The position numbers were made by a program, and so were the translations under genes. Below, piece after piece: positions 33,744-42,588 of a stretch of DNA of 64,000 nt. The stretch is taken from assembly GCA_026122225.1 (NCBI GenBank), contig JANEZZ010002669.1:124001-188000 (forward strand), in the 5' to 3' direction. The notes under the pieces were generated by a model. That model ran no database searches. It was given only the letters and a program-made list of their open reading frames with translations, and was not told where the DNA came from. This DNA comes from Heloderma charlesbogerti (taxonomy: Eukaryota > Chordata > Lepidosauria > Squamata > Helodermatidae). Every line of letters starts with the position of its first letter. Within the stretch, counting starts at the first letter, position 1.

Positions 33744-35339
33744 GCATACCCAGGAACATCAGGGGCCAGCCCCCTAATTGCACACTCAGGGATACCATGA
33801 CCCCCAGGAATGTGAGAGGAGCCCAATGAAGCCAGGCTTGGCCACTGCGGGGACCCCCTCCCGGGGTCAAGCGGAGGCTCCTTCCCCCTGGACATCCACG
33901 CCAAAGCTTGTGGTGGGTACTCGGATGAGGCCTGCGCAGTTGCACAAGCGCCCAAGGAAATTCTCCCCATGAGGGATTCCCTGTGAAAGTTCCCTGCTTC
34001 CCCCGTCTGTTCAGGGCACCCACCAAGTTCCACATGTGACCGCCACAGCGGGTGAGCCATGGTACGGTCTCCAAACATTGTTTCCCCCATGCTATGTTTT
34101 GCCCCCATGTTGTTATCATATTCTCTTTGTGGTTCAGGGGGATGCCATGACGGAACCTGTCTTGAGCTGGCTAGAGTCGCTTTCTGTATAGTGGGATTGG
34201 CTGTGCACCGGAAAGAGGGCCCAGTGAGACTCGAGCTCCCAAAGAGAAGTGCCCCATACTGCTGTGCAAGACCATGCTCAAGTATCTGTCTCCCCTGTGT
34301 ATTCCCCGTCATCCCCATAGTAAAATTCTTTAGAAACCAAACAAGTCTCTCCCACAAGTTGTGTTACTTATGAGAGCAGTGTGGCACCACAAAGGCGGCT
34401 TTATGTTAAAAATTTATTTAAGTGCTTGCTTGTTTTATTTATAAGTGCTATTTACAAAGTGCCCACTCCACCCCACCCCACCCCTGGTGCAATAGACCTC
34501 AGCTTAAAGCTTCCCCCCCTCCCCCGAGCCTGCTCCCGACAGGTCTTCTTTTTTTCCTGGGCCTCCCTCTCAAGGCGTGACAGCTGCCACTGAAAAAAAG
34601 GGAAAGATCCCAATCAGTGCCCCCACGAATTACAGCCTGCGTGTTGCCCACACACAGAAGCCGCCAGCCTTAGATACCCACTGGTCTTCTTCACGGAGCC
34701 CCCCAGGCGGATGACAGCTCCGAGGACAGTGGTGCTTGTCCCCACCTGCCCCGAAGATGCTCCGCTGGGCCCGCAACAGCAGCCCCGCCGAGCCTTGAGC
34801 GGGCTGCCCCAATGTCCCCAACGCAGCCACATCTGCGTTGGCAGAAGGGGAAGTTGTGTCAGCGCGACCCCAGCAATGGGATGCCTGTGCAGGGGGTGAT
34901 CACATGCCAGTGGGCTGCTCCGGGAGAAATTGGGCATGTGAGCAGAGCGGGGAGAGAGCGTAGCACTGCCCATGGGGAGGAGTGCTTGCCCTGCGGCAGG
35001 CCAGGAACCCATTCGCCTTTTCCAATCATTCCCTCGCTGTGTGGCAATGGGCTGCTTCCTGACAGCTGGCTGTTCCCCCACCAAAATTCCGCTGTCCGTG
35101 GCCCATCAGGGGCTGTGTGCCGCTACAGGAGTGGTGTCCCCAGGACTAGGACATGCCAGGAAGGGCCTCCACCGCACTCTTTCTAGGCTCACCTGTGGTC
35201 CTCCTCCTGGGCGCGACCTGTCCCACGGTGGCCACTGCAGGGGCAGGTTGGCTCCCAGCCCCAGGTCTGCCTCCGCCGCCGGAGGAGGATGGCAATGCCC
35301 CCCCCCCGGAGCCGCCAACAGCGTTACTTGCCACCTGGC
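33744..35339. other. GC-rich, presumably Harbinger internal or flanking sequence
   Basis: No domain recognised in any frame. The 222-codon minus-strand frame at 33689-34357 overlaps others and has low-complexity content. The base composition matches the Harbinger region and not the AT-rich surroundings of the window. Confidence 0.3.
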
Positions 35340-36981
35340 TAGGGATGTATGAAAGTCACTTACCTTTTCGACGGGGTGATTCACGTCCTAAATCTGGCTG
35401 GCTCCACTCCACGGAGATTCCGCGGAGCCACCAGCTGGGGCTGCCCACAGCTGGACATTAGGGATGGCAGAGAATTCCGCCACAGATCTTGGTGAGGCTG
35501 AATGCCAGTGCATTCGGCCCCCTGAACTCCGTAGCAGAAAAGCCTGCCACCCCCCCGCCCCCCCACGGATCCCCCCCGGGACGAGACTTACCTGGGGCGG
35601 ATCTTCCGGGCGGCTGCGGCGGCCGGTCTTTTGACCGGCTGCCACCGCTGCCATTTCCAGTGTTAAAAAAGAAAAGAAAAGACGTGATAGGCTACGTAAA
35701 GATTTACGTAGCCTATAATGGCTAGGTTAAAAAAACAACAACGTGATAGGCTATGTAAATCTTTACGTAGCCTATCACGTCTGACTTTAAAAAAAACAAA
35801 AACACGCATGTACGCAAATGGCAGCGGCTACAGCTGCCACCATTTGTGTTCCTTATTTTGGCCCATCTTAGTCTACGTAAACATTTACGTAGACTAAGAC
35901 AGCGAAAATAAGGGGGAACGCAAATAGTGTCTGCTACACTATTTACGTAGTAAATATTTAAATATTTACGTAGACTAAGACGGGCCAAAATAAGGAACAC
36001 AAATAGCGGCGGCCGTAGCCGCCGCCATTTGCGTACGCGCGTTGTTGTTGTTTTTTAAGTCAGACGTGATAGGCTACGTAAAGATTTACGTAGCCTATCA
36101 CGGCTGACTACAGGGACGCAAACGGCAGCGGCTATGGCCGCCACCATTCACGTCCCTGCTAGCCAGCGGCCAGATGTCTGGCTGCTGGCGGAGCCAGCCA
36201 GCGGCTCCGCGGAATCCCCGCAGAGCGGAGCTGGCCGGCCAGGATTCCGGGGGGAGGGACGGAGCGCCTTCCCTCCCCAGCAGAACCCGGCAGAGCCAGG
36301 TAAGGCCAATTTCGTACATCCCTACCGGACATCCGGCCACTGGGCAGCATTCTGGGTGGGGGGAAACAGCATACGCAAATGGCGGCGGCTACGGCGGCCG
36401 CCATTTGCGTTCCCTTTTCTTCACTGTTTTAGCCTACGTAAATATTTACGTAAGCTATTACGGCGAAAAAAAGTGGAATGCAAATAGCGCCCACTACGCT
36501 ATTTGCATTCCCCTTTTTTTTGCCGTAAAAGCTTAATGTAAATATTTACGTAGGCTAAAACAGCAAAAAAAAAGGGAACGCAAATGGCGGCAGCTGTAGC
36601 CACTGCCATTTGCGTACGCTGTTTTTTTTTTTTTAGCTTGCCGTGATACGCTATGTAAATTGCGTAGCTGCCTTTGCCGTGATAGGCTACGTAAATACTT
36701 ATGTAGCCTATCACGGCAGCCTGGCCGGATGCAAATGGCGGCCGCTACAGTGGCCGCCATTTGAGTCCACAGCAGCCGACCAAGAGACCAGCTGCCGCCG
36801 CCACTGCCAAAGCCAACGCCAGAGACAATGACGCTGGAACATCCACCCCAGGTAAGCTTCGTCCCGGGGGGGATTCTGCGGGGGGGCGGGGGGGAGGCTG
36901 TTCCGCCATGGGTTTCGGGGGGCTGAATGCCAGTGCATTCAGCGTCACTGAAATCCATGGCAGAATTCTCCGCCATCCCTA
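35340..36981. mobile_element. Fold-back hAT-like element A, split by element B
   Basis: Element A runs 35340-35458 and resumes at 36333-36981. It starts TAGGGATGTATGAAAGTCAC and ends TTCTCCGCCATCCCTA. Its left flank is CACCTGGC (35332-35339). Its right flank, once element C is removed, reads CGCCCGGC; the two mismatches are CpG-type transitions. The core is a palindrome centred near 36495: 36370-36490 pairs with 36500-36620. The core is itself built from three smaller palindromes: a GC-rich one (CAAATGGCGGCGGCTACGG type), an AT-rich one (TACGTAAATATTTACGTA) and a central GCAAATAGCG/CGCTATTTGC pair. Reversed and forward splice-donor motifs lie at 35358-35364 and 36848-36856. Non-coding. Confidence 0.8.
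35459..36324. mobile_element. Fold-back hAT-like element B, nested in A
   Basis: An 866-bp element starting TAGGGATGGCAGAGAATTCC and ending AATTTCGTACATCCCTA, oriented opposite to A and C. The duplication is CTGGACAT/CCGGACAT (35451-35458 and 36325-36332), one CpG transition apart. The centre of symmetry is near 35930. Going outward from it on both sides are ACGCAAATAGTG-type, GTCTACGTAAA...TTTACGTAGAC, CAAATGGC-type and GATAGGCTACGT...ACGTAGCCTATC palindromes. The left part carries the subterminal palindrome GAATGCCAGTGCATTC. ACTTACC at 35586-35592 and CCAGGTAAGG at 36297-36306 are outward-facing splice-donor-like sites. Confidence 0.85.
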
Positions 36982-36988
36982 CGCCCGG

Positions 36989-37859
36989 TAGGGATGTACG
37001 AAACCCACTTACCTTTTCGCGGAATTTTTCGCAGTGGGGGGGAGACGCTCTGTCCTCCCCCCGGAATCCTCGACTGGGGGGGAAGGCGATCCAGTCCTCC
37101 CCCCCAGAATCCTGCCTGGCCGGCTCCGCTGCGTGGCAGCTCCGTGGAGCAGCCAGCCAGGGCCGTCCGCAGCCAGATTTCCGGCCACGGACAGGCTGCT
37201 GCAGATGAAAATGACAGCCATTTGTGTCCAGCCAGGCTGCCGTGATAGGCTACGTAAGTATTTACGTAGCCTATCATGGCAACCCCCCCCCCCAAAAAGC
37301 CCCGGCATATGCAAATGGCGGCGGCTATGGCCGCCGCTATTTACATTCCCTCTTTTTCGCCGTTTTAGCCTACTTAAATATTTACATAGGCTATTACGGC
37401 AAAAAAAAAAGGAATGCAAATAGCACCCACTACGCTATTTGCGTTCCCCTTTTTTTCGCCATAATAGCCTACATAAATATTTAGTTATGCTAGAATGACG
37501 AAAAATAGGGAATGCAAATGGCGGCCACTGTAGTTGCCGCCATTTGTTTATGCCATTTTGGGGGGGGGTTAGCCGTGATAGGTAGCCCATCACAGCTGCA
37601 AGGCTGCCAATGGCGGCTGCAGGAGCCCAGCCGCGGCCAGCCAGGAGGCAAGCCACCAGAGCTGTCACCGCCGCCGCCAGAGCCGCCGCCGCCGGAACCA
37701 CCACCGAGTCCACCGCATCCACCCCAGGTAAGTTCCATCCCAGGGGGATTCTGCGGGGGGCAGGGGGGCAGAAGGCCGTTCTGCCATGGATTCCGGGGGG
37801 CCAGATCCTAAAGAATCCAGCCTCACTGGAATCCATGGCAGAATTCTCTGCCATCCCTA
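36989..37859. mobile_element. Fold-back hAT-like element C, in the target duplication of A
   Basis: An 871-bp element starting TAGGGATGTACGAAACCCAC and ending TTCTCTGCCATCCCTA. Duplication ACGCCCGG/ATGCCCGA (36981-36988 and 37860-37867); both differences are CpG transitions. The centre of symmetry is at about 37430 (GCAAATAGC...GCTATTTGC). AT-rich TACGTAA/TTACGTA-type and GC-rich CAAATGGCGG-type palindromes are arranged symmetrically on either side (37239-37281, 37308-37345, 37366-37398, 37413-37447, 37465-37492, 37512-37552). ACTTACC lies at 37007-37013 and CCAGGTAAGT at 37724-37733. Non-coding. Confidence 0.85.
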
Positions 37860-37867
37860 ATGCCCGA

Positions 37868-38409
37868 CCAGCGCTCTCTGCAGTGCTGGAAAAGAGAGGT
37901 TTGTGCTAAGGACAAGGGTGGCCCAAAGGGTTGGAGGGTGCCCCAACCGAGCTCACGCGCAGGCCTGGTGGCATTCCCACCTGCCACACAACAATCTCCC
38001 CAACAGTCGCCCCACAGGTGCACGCACAGGGAAACGTGTGCACGCACAAGGGCGTTGGCGCACCGCTGCACTTGAACGAGTACGCCGTTTCCTTGGCTTG
38101 TGCTGCCACAGCTGCCCAGAAATGTGGCACTGAGGTGAGGAGTGCTGTGCCCCTGTCCAGAGGGGCCCTTGAGAGGGACAATCCTGGGTATTGTCCTCGC
38201 ATGCCCAGGCCACACCTTATTGCCCACCCACAGCCTTCCCAGCCTGCCCCAGACAAAGCACCACCCCCCAGTGGGGACAGTGCAGTCGGGGGGCCCATTC
38301 GGGCTGTTGTGTATTGGGGTGTGCCACATGTTCAGCATGGGCAAGGGGGCACCACTGTGGCACACGTGGGCATGGGGGCACCATGCATGGCCAGAGTTGC
38401 CAGCGGGGC
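37868..38409. other. GC-rich, presumably Harbinger internal sequence
   Basis: No domain recognised in any of the overlapping open frames on either strand. It precedes the 3' end of the minus-strand Myb-like ORF. Confidence 0.3.
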
Positions 38410-38898
38410 TTAACCCCAGGCGTCATCGCCCTGCTTGGGCCCCTTGCCAGCCCTCCCCCTGGGAAGGCCACCCCCCGCCCCTCCCCAGACACCACCACAC
38501 AACATACTCCACAGGTGCAGCACCGAAGACACAGTGGCGGAGACACCCCATGGCTGACCTGTGCTGTGCCTATCGGCGGGGCTCGGCTGCCCGGTGCGCA
38601 CCCACAAGGCGCGCATCTCCCCGTAGTGGGAAGGCTGCACCGCAGGGGGAGGCATCCCAGAGTGCTGCTCCAGGGCCTCAAAGAACCGGGCCTTCAGGGC
38701 CTTGAACTTAGTGCGGGCCTGCAGGGCAGAGCAAGGGAACCTCGCCTGTGAGAGCCCCCTCGCTACTGCCCTGTAGACCGCCTCATTCCCCCTGGTCGAG
38801 CTCCTCATGACCATCTCAGCGCGGTGGCCCTGGAGCAGCATCTGGAGCACCAGCTCAACCTCCCTCTCCTGCCAATACACGAGCCACCTGGGTGCCAT
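38410..38898 (-). CDS. Harbinger-type Myb/trihelix-like ORF
   Basis: A minus-strand open frame. I prefer the ATG at 38898 (MAPRWLVYWQEREVELVLQM), because the Trp-rich helix that opens the domain follows at once; the frame is also open upstream to 39006. The order W, EREVELVLQMLLQGHRAEMV, NEAVYRAVARGLSQARF, ALQARTKFKALKARFFEALE and MRALWVRTG fits a three-helix Myb/SANT or trihelix DNA-binding domain of about 100 residues. It is clearly different from the plus-strand Myb protein at 31008. A donor-like ACAG|GTCAGC near 38553 suggests the remaining reading to 38410 is intron, with a further exon not identified. It lies just downstream of the transposase remnant on the same strand, so it is probably the partner gene of that transposase. 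Confidence 0.5.
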   Translation of the reverse strand: MAPRWLVYWQEREVELVLQMLLQGHRAEMVMRSSTRGNEAVYRAVARGLSQARFPCSALQARTKFKALKARFFEALEQHSGMPPPAVQPSHYGEMRALWVRTGQPSPADRHSTGQPWGVSATVSSVLHLWSMLCGGVWGGAGGGLPRGRAGKGPKQGDDAWG

Positions 38899-39247
38899 TT
38901 CACTGGGAGGAGAATGACAGTGGGGCAGTTTTGACAAGACCATAGAGCGTTCCACCTCCCCTATTTCCTCGCAGCACCGCCTGTTGACGAATCTCCAAAT
39001 CTCCAATTCTTCGAAGAAGCTTTTCGAAAAGTGCGGGGGGGCAGCTACTGTCTCTTGCGCACGTGAAGAAGAGAGGGGTGGGAACCAATTACGGTTGTTT
39101 GAACAGTTTTAATCAGAGAGGAAAAGGCATGAACAAAAATGGGGAAGCAATCAGGGCCAAGCAACAAACAGGGCAGACATTGAAACCACGAGCCCACCAA
39201 CCGCCCAAACATGGCCGGCCCCAGCGGGATTCCCAGGAAATGTCCCC

Positions 39248-40657
39248 TCACCTCAATCCTCCCCTGTTCTCCCACATGAATTCGCAAAGAGCCCTGCAGA
39301 CCTCGTCCCCCCACTCATTATGCACCTGGTTGTCATTCACGTAGGGAAGTCCCAGGGTGTCCAACACCACACGGTTACTGTCCCCGGACACCTCTGTCAA
39401 AGTGGCCCCGTTAGTCTCGCATATGTTGTGGAGAATGACACAGGCAGAAATCACTGATGGCACATTTTCCTCCACCACCTCCAGTCGTCCCGCGAGACAT
39501 CTCCACCTTCTCTTCAGCCTGCCAAAAGCGCGCTCCACCACATTTCTAGCTCTGCTGAGGAGCTGGTTGAAGTGAGCCTCCTCTGGTGAGAGGTGTCCCC
39601 CAAAAGGCTTCATCAGCTAATGTTGCACAGGGTAAGCTCCGTCGGCCAGGATCAGCGGAGGGATAAGCACACCGACCGCTCTTCACGTCAGGTTCCTGGG
39701 CACAAACTTCCCTGCGTCCATTGCTTCTCACAGCGCCGAGTTACAAAAGACATAGGCATTATGGTTTTGCCCACTCCACCCGATCTCAGCATTGATGAAT
39801 CTTCCTGCATGGTCCATTGTGCCTTGCAGAAGCATTGAGTAGTAGTGCTTCCAACTGATAAACTCGCTGCCCTGTCTAATCGGGGATACAGTCGAGATAT
39901 GCGTCCTGTCACAAACCACGAACGCCTCAGGAAAGCCAAGGGTGGAGAAGCCAAGCATCGCCTGGAGAGAGAGGAGAGACCATATCTGGTGGGAGGCAGC
40001 CAAAGCATGAGTGGCCATTGCCAAGCAACAGATGCATCCCACTCATGCCCCCATCTCCCCACACACTTGCCTGGACAAGCCCCATCAAACACAAAGCACA
40101 TAGCACCCGCCATGAGGGTTGTGTGATGAGCTCCTGACACATACACATGACCAGGAGGATGGTGATCACCATGAACTGGGAAGTACCTCTCAAAAACCGC
40201 ACAGACAAGAACCCATCCCCAATGTGAACCTCGCCTATACCGTGCTGTAGTGAGCGCAGCTTCGATTCTTCAAAGATGCGAACCCAACCTAATAAAAACC
40301 AACATTAGATGGGTCTTCGATTCTTTGAAGATTCAAAGCATCGAAGATGTTCCCTCCCCCCCCCCCGAAAAGCTGCACGCCCCCCACCCGCTGCAGAGCC
40401 ACACTCACCGCACTCACCACATCCATGTCGCCAAGGGTCACCGTTCTCCGCAGTAGAGCAAGCTCCAGAGCAAGGCACACCTCCACAAAGATCCCTGCGA
40501 CCGTGGATTTCCCCACCCCGAACTGCTCTGCCTCACTCTTGTACAAGGCATGATTGGAGAGCTTCCAAATGGCGATGGCCACCCTCTTCTCCACAGGGAT
40601 CGTTCTGCACAGTTGTGTCGAGCGTCTGGCCAAGAGAAGGGCCACCTTGCCAACCAC
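39248..40657 (-). pseudogene. PIF/Harbinger transposase (DDE, HARBI1-like), broken
   Basis: Cuts and pastes the element's DNA in intact copies. N-terminal part at 40657-40289: IPVEKRVAIAIWKLS and SEAEQFGVGKSTVAGIFVEV, the helix-turn-helix region. An intron probably follows, ending at a polypyrimidine acceptor (CTCTCCTCTCTCTCCAG) before 39961. Catalytic part: LGFPEAFVVCDRTHI (first Asp; family GAIDGTHI), SMLLQGTMDHAGRF, GWSGQNHNAYVF, then in a shifted or stopped frame LILADGAYP (second Asp), and NVVERAFGRLKRRWR (catalytic Glu) in 39613-39248, ending with ACVILHNICE. All three acidic residues are still present. Stop codons and frame changes near 39600-39735 break the protein: one after NSAL, one directly before LMKPFGG. 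Hence a pseudogene. Confidence 0.8.
40250..40345. repeat. TTCGAAGATTC-type inverted motif cluster
   Basis: GCTTCGATTCTTCAAAGATG and TCTTCGATTCTTTGAAGATT then CAAAGCATCGAAGATG form overlapping inverted pairs. Similar motifs occur at 29168, 29967 and 38987-39030, all within the Harbinger region, so they may be element-internal binding or structural motifs. Confidence 0.45.
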
Positions 40658-40679
40658 CTTTTTTTATGGCATACTAGTT

Positions 40680-41064
40680 AAATGTTAACGACTTGCTGGG
40701 TGGCAAAGTCTTGAGCCATTGTCATTTGCCTGTCACTTCCTGATGCTTTTAGTCACTGCAGTGTGGGGATCGGAAAGGAAGGCAGTGGTGGGACTTTCGC
40801 TAGGCCTACTGGAAAATAACCATGTTTCATAGAGGTTTATCTGTGCAACTGGCAATTATCTACTCAACAAGACTTAGTAAAGAGTTGCTCCATCTTTGCC
40901 AAGAAGGCTGGTTGTTTTTGCTTTTCTGGAATATGGCTGAGAAGAAGCATATTATTCATCAAAGATAAAAATTCATATACTTTCCTTTCCTCTGTTGGAA
41001 CTGATTTAAGAGCAGGACGATGCTATTGCATGCACATCCTACTTGTGGGCTTCCCATAGGCAGC
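40680..41064. other. No recognised feature
   Basis: AT-rich unassigned sequence that resumes where the GC-rich Harbinger region ends. Confidence 0.4.
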
Positions 41065-41067
41065 TAG

Positions 41068-41145
41068 TTGGCTACTGTGTGAACAGAATGCTGGACTAGG
41101 TAGGCCTTTGTTCTGATTTAGCAGCATTCTTCTTATATTCTTATG
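41068..41145 (+). mobile_element. CR1-type LINE 3'-end fragment
   Basis: GTGTGAACAGAATGCTGGAC then TAGGTAGGCCTTTGTTCTGA and a TTCTTATATTCTTATGAG tail. This is the forward form of the 3' end seen in reverse at 45720. Confidence 0.7.
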
Positions 41146-41224
41146 AGATATGCTTTAGTACACCTATATTTGCAGGAAAGGCCAAGTATACCTATTCTGA
41201 CATTATTTTATGAAAGTTTCTTTT

Positions 41225-41600
41225 CTTTTTAAAATTTTATTTATATCCTGCCTTTCCACTAAAAATGGTGCTCAAGGTGGCTAGCAATAATAAAGCCAAG
41301 ATTAAAACAAAAACTTAATTTAAACAATCACAAAATTAAATCAAAGGCACAATTAAAAACAGAACAATACAAGAAATAAACAGCACCCAACCCAGTAGAA
41401 CCCCCTTTAGCAGTAGACAAGCTTATATGCCAAATGTCTGCCTGAATAAAAATGTCTGTGCTTGCTAGTGGAAGGGCAACAGAAAGGGAGCCAACCTGGC
41501 CTGCTTCGGCAGGGAGTTCCATAGCCTGAGAGCAACCACTGAGAAGGCCCTCTCCCAGGTCCCTACTTTGTACTAATACCAAGTACAAGGAAGATGGTAT
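41225..41600 (-). mobile_element. LINE-like 3' fragment, family unsure
   Basis: AAATTTTATTTATATCCTGC CTTTCC, then a run of AAACAATCACAAAATTAAAT-type sequence and a block ending GAGAAGGCCCTCTCCCAGG. Same order as 14160-14530. Confidence 0.5.
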
Positions 41601-41670
41601 TCTCATTTGACCTGTTACTCAAAGCCAGTGATGGCTCAGCATCACAGCCATATTTTTCACCTATGACCTA

Positions 41671-41765
41671 GAGCAGAGGTGGGCAACTTCTGGCCCTCCA
41701 GATGTTTTGGCCTACAACTCCCACAATCCCTCATTATGATCTGTGCTGGGTAGGGCTGATGGGAA
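41671..41765. mobile_element. MITE fragment (ACAACTCCCATCAGC family)
   Basis: GCAGAGGTGGGCAACTTCTG then GCCCTCCAGATGTTTTGG and CCTACAACTCCCACAATCCC: the left arm and part of the loop of the palindromic family. Confidence 0.65.
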
Positions 41766-41789
41766 AATAGTGGGAAAACAGCCTAGGGC

Positions 41790-41920
41790 TGAATTCACAT
41801 CATGCTTTCGATGCTGATTTTTAAGCCAAAATTAGCTGAGTCAAGGTCTCACAACACGTGCACGCAGTTTGCTCTCTACAGCTCCCAGCACTTGGCTAGG
41901 CCAGAACTAGCAGGACCAGC
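41790..41920 (+). mobile_element. DNA element fragment, also at 49668 inverted
   Basis: GGGCTGAATTCACATCATGC at the left end, then GTGCACGCAGTTTGCTCTCT and CAGCTCCCAGCACTTGGCTA. The reverse complement of 49668-49797 shares all three blocks in the same order. Confidence 0.6.
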
Positions 41921-42329
41921 AAAGTGAAAAGGGGATTGTGTGGGGTTGGGCTGTACTGTATATTTAAGTACTACTCTGTTAAATGACCTGAGGGGCCTTG
42001 GCTGAGAGGCAGGTTATACATTTAAGAAATAAATAATTATGTGCACGCACACACACACACACCGGACAAAACTTAAGGGTGAAAGCACTGAGCCTTATAA
42101 AGAATTGCCTGATGCAGTTTGTCTGTTACTGTCTTCCACTATCCACTTGACAGAGGCTATTAAATTTTGGTTATGAATCATTCAGGTGAAAGTGCCAACA
42201 ACCGCAGTGGGGCCAATAAATACTGAACACATCAAAGACAAATGACCTTTGGGTTCAGCATTCTGTCAGCTATTCCTCAACATGTAATTCAAACAATTAA
42301 TCTAATTTCTTGCTGACAGAATACCCCTC

Positions 42330-42588
42330 TTCTTTCCATCTACATCCTTTGCATCCTCTGCAGTGTCCCCAATACCCACTGCTAGCAGATCGCCACCCAA
42401 GCCTCAAGTGACCTGAGCCCCAAGTGACAAAGATGGACCCAGGAGCACCCCCAAAGATGCACCTGTTCCTTTGGGGGCAGTGTAACCCCATCCAGAACTG
42501 GCAACTGACCTATTTCCTGACTCTGCGACCCACCTACCCACAGTGCTTCTGTCTTACCAGGATTCCAGCTTAGTTTATTGGCCCTCAT
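42330..42588 (-). pseudogene. L2 LINE reverse transcriptase fragment
   Basis: The minus strand encodes MRANKLSWNPGKTEALWVG, then LPVLDGVTLPPKEQVHLWG. It matches the stretch MRANKLKLNPDKTEVLLV...LDGVTLPLKTQVRSLG of the L2 copy at 24890-25060. It is cut off at about 42588, where a CR1 fragment begins. Confidence 0.75.

Larger units (their letters stand above)
28785..40668. mobile_element. PIF/Harbinger transposon region, invaded and decayed
   Basis: A GC-rich region unlike its AT-rich surroundings. It holds a plus-strand Myb/SANT gene (31008-33743), a minus-strand Myb/trihelix-like ORF (38410-38898) and a minus-strand Harbinger transposase remnant (39248-40657). A transposase plus a Myb-like partner is the standard content of PIF/Harbinger elements. 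A possible left end is GGCTGGATCTACACTTACC at 28785, preceded by TTA, the usual 3-bp target type. I found no matching right end, so the right limit is set at the end of the transposase. Inserted into it are a solo LTR and at least four fold-back hAT-like elements. It might also be two adjacent Harbinger copies in opposite orientation. Confidence 0.65.

Noticed and set aside
36345..36780. A replication origin, suggested by dense palindromes and A/T tracts
   Set aside because: No evidence beyond the palindromes, which are accounted for by transposon structure.
35680..37600. CRISPR-like or satellite array suggested by the regularly repeated GATAGGCTACGTA palindromes
   Set aside because: The repeats are palindromic, of several types, vary in spacing and lie symmetrically inside elements with target duplications. 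The region is eukaryotic. Nested transposons explain it better.
32000..38750. Many open frames of 100-220 codons on both strands in the GC-rich region
   Set aside because: They overlap in several frames, run through palindromes and have no domain. GC-rich DNA with few stop codons gives such frames by chance.
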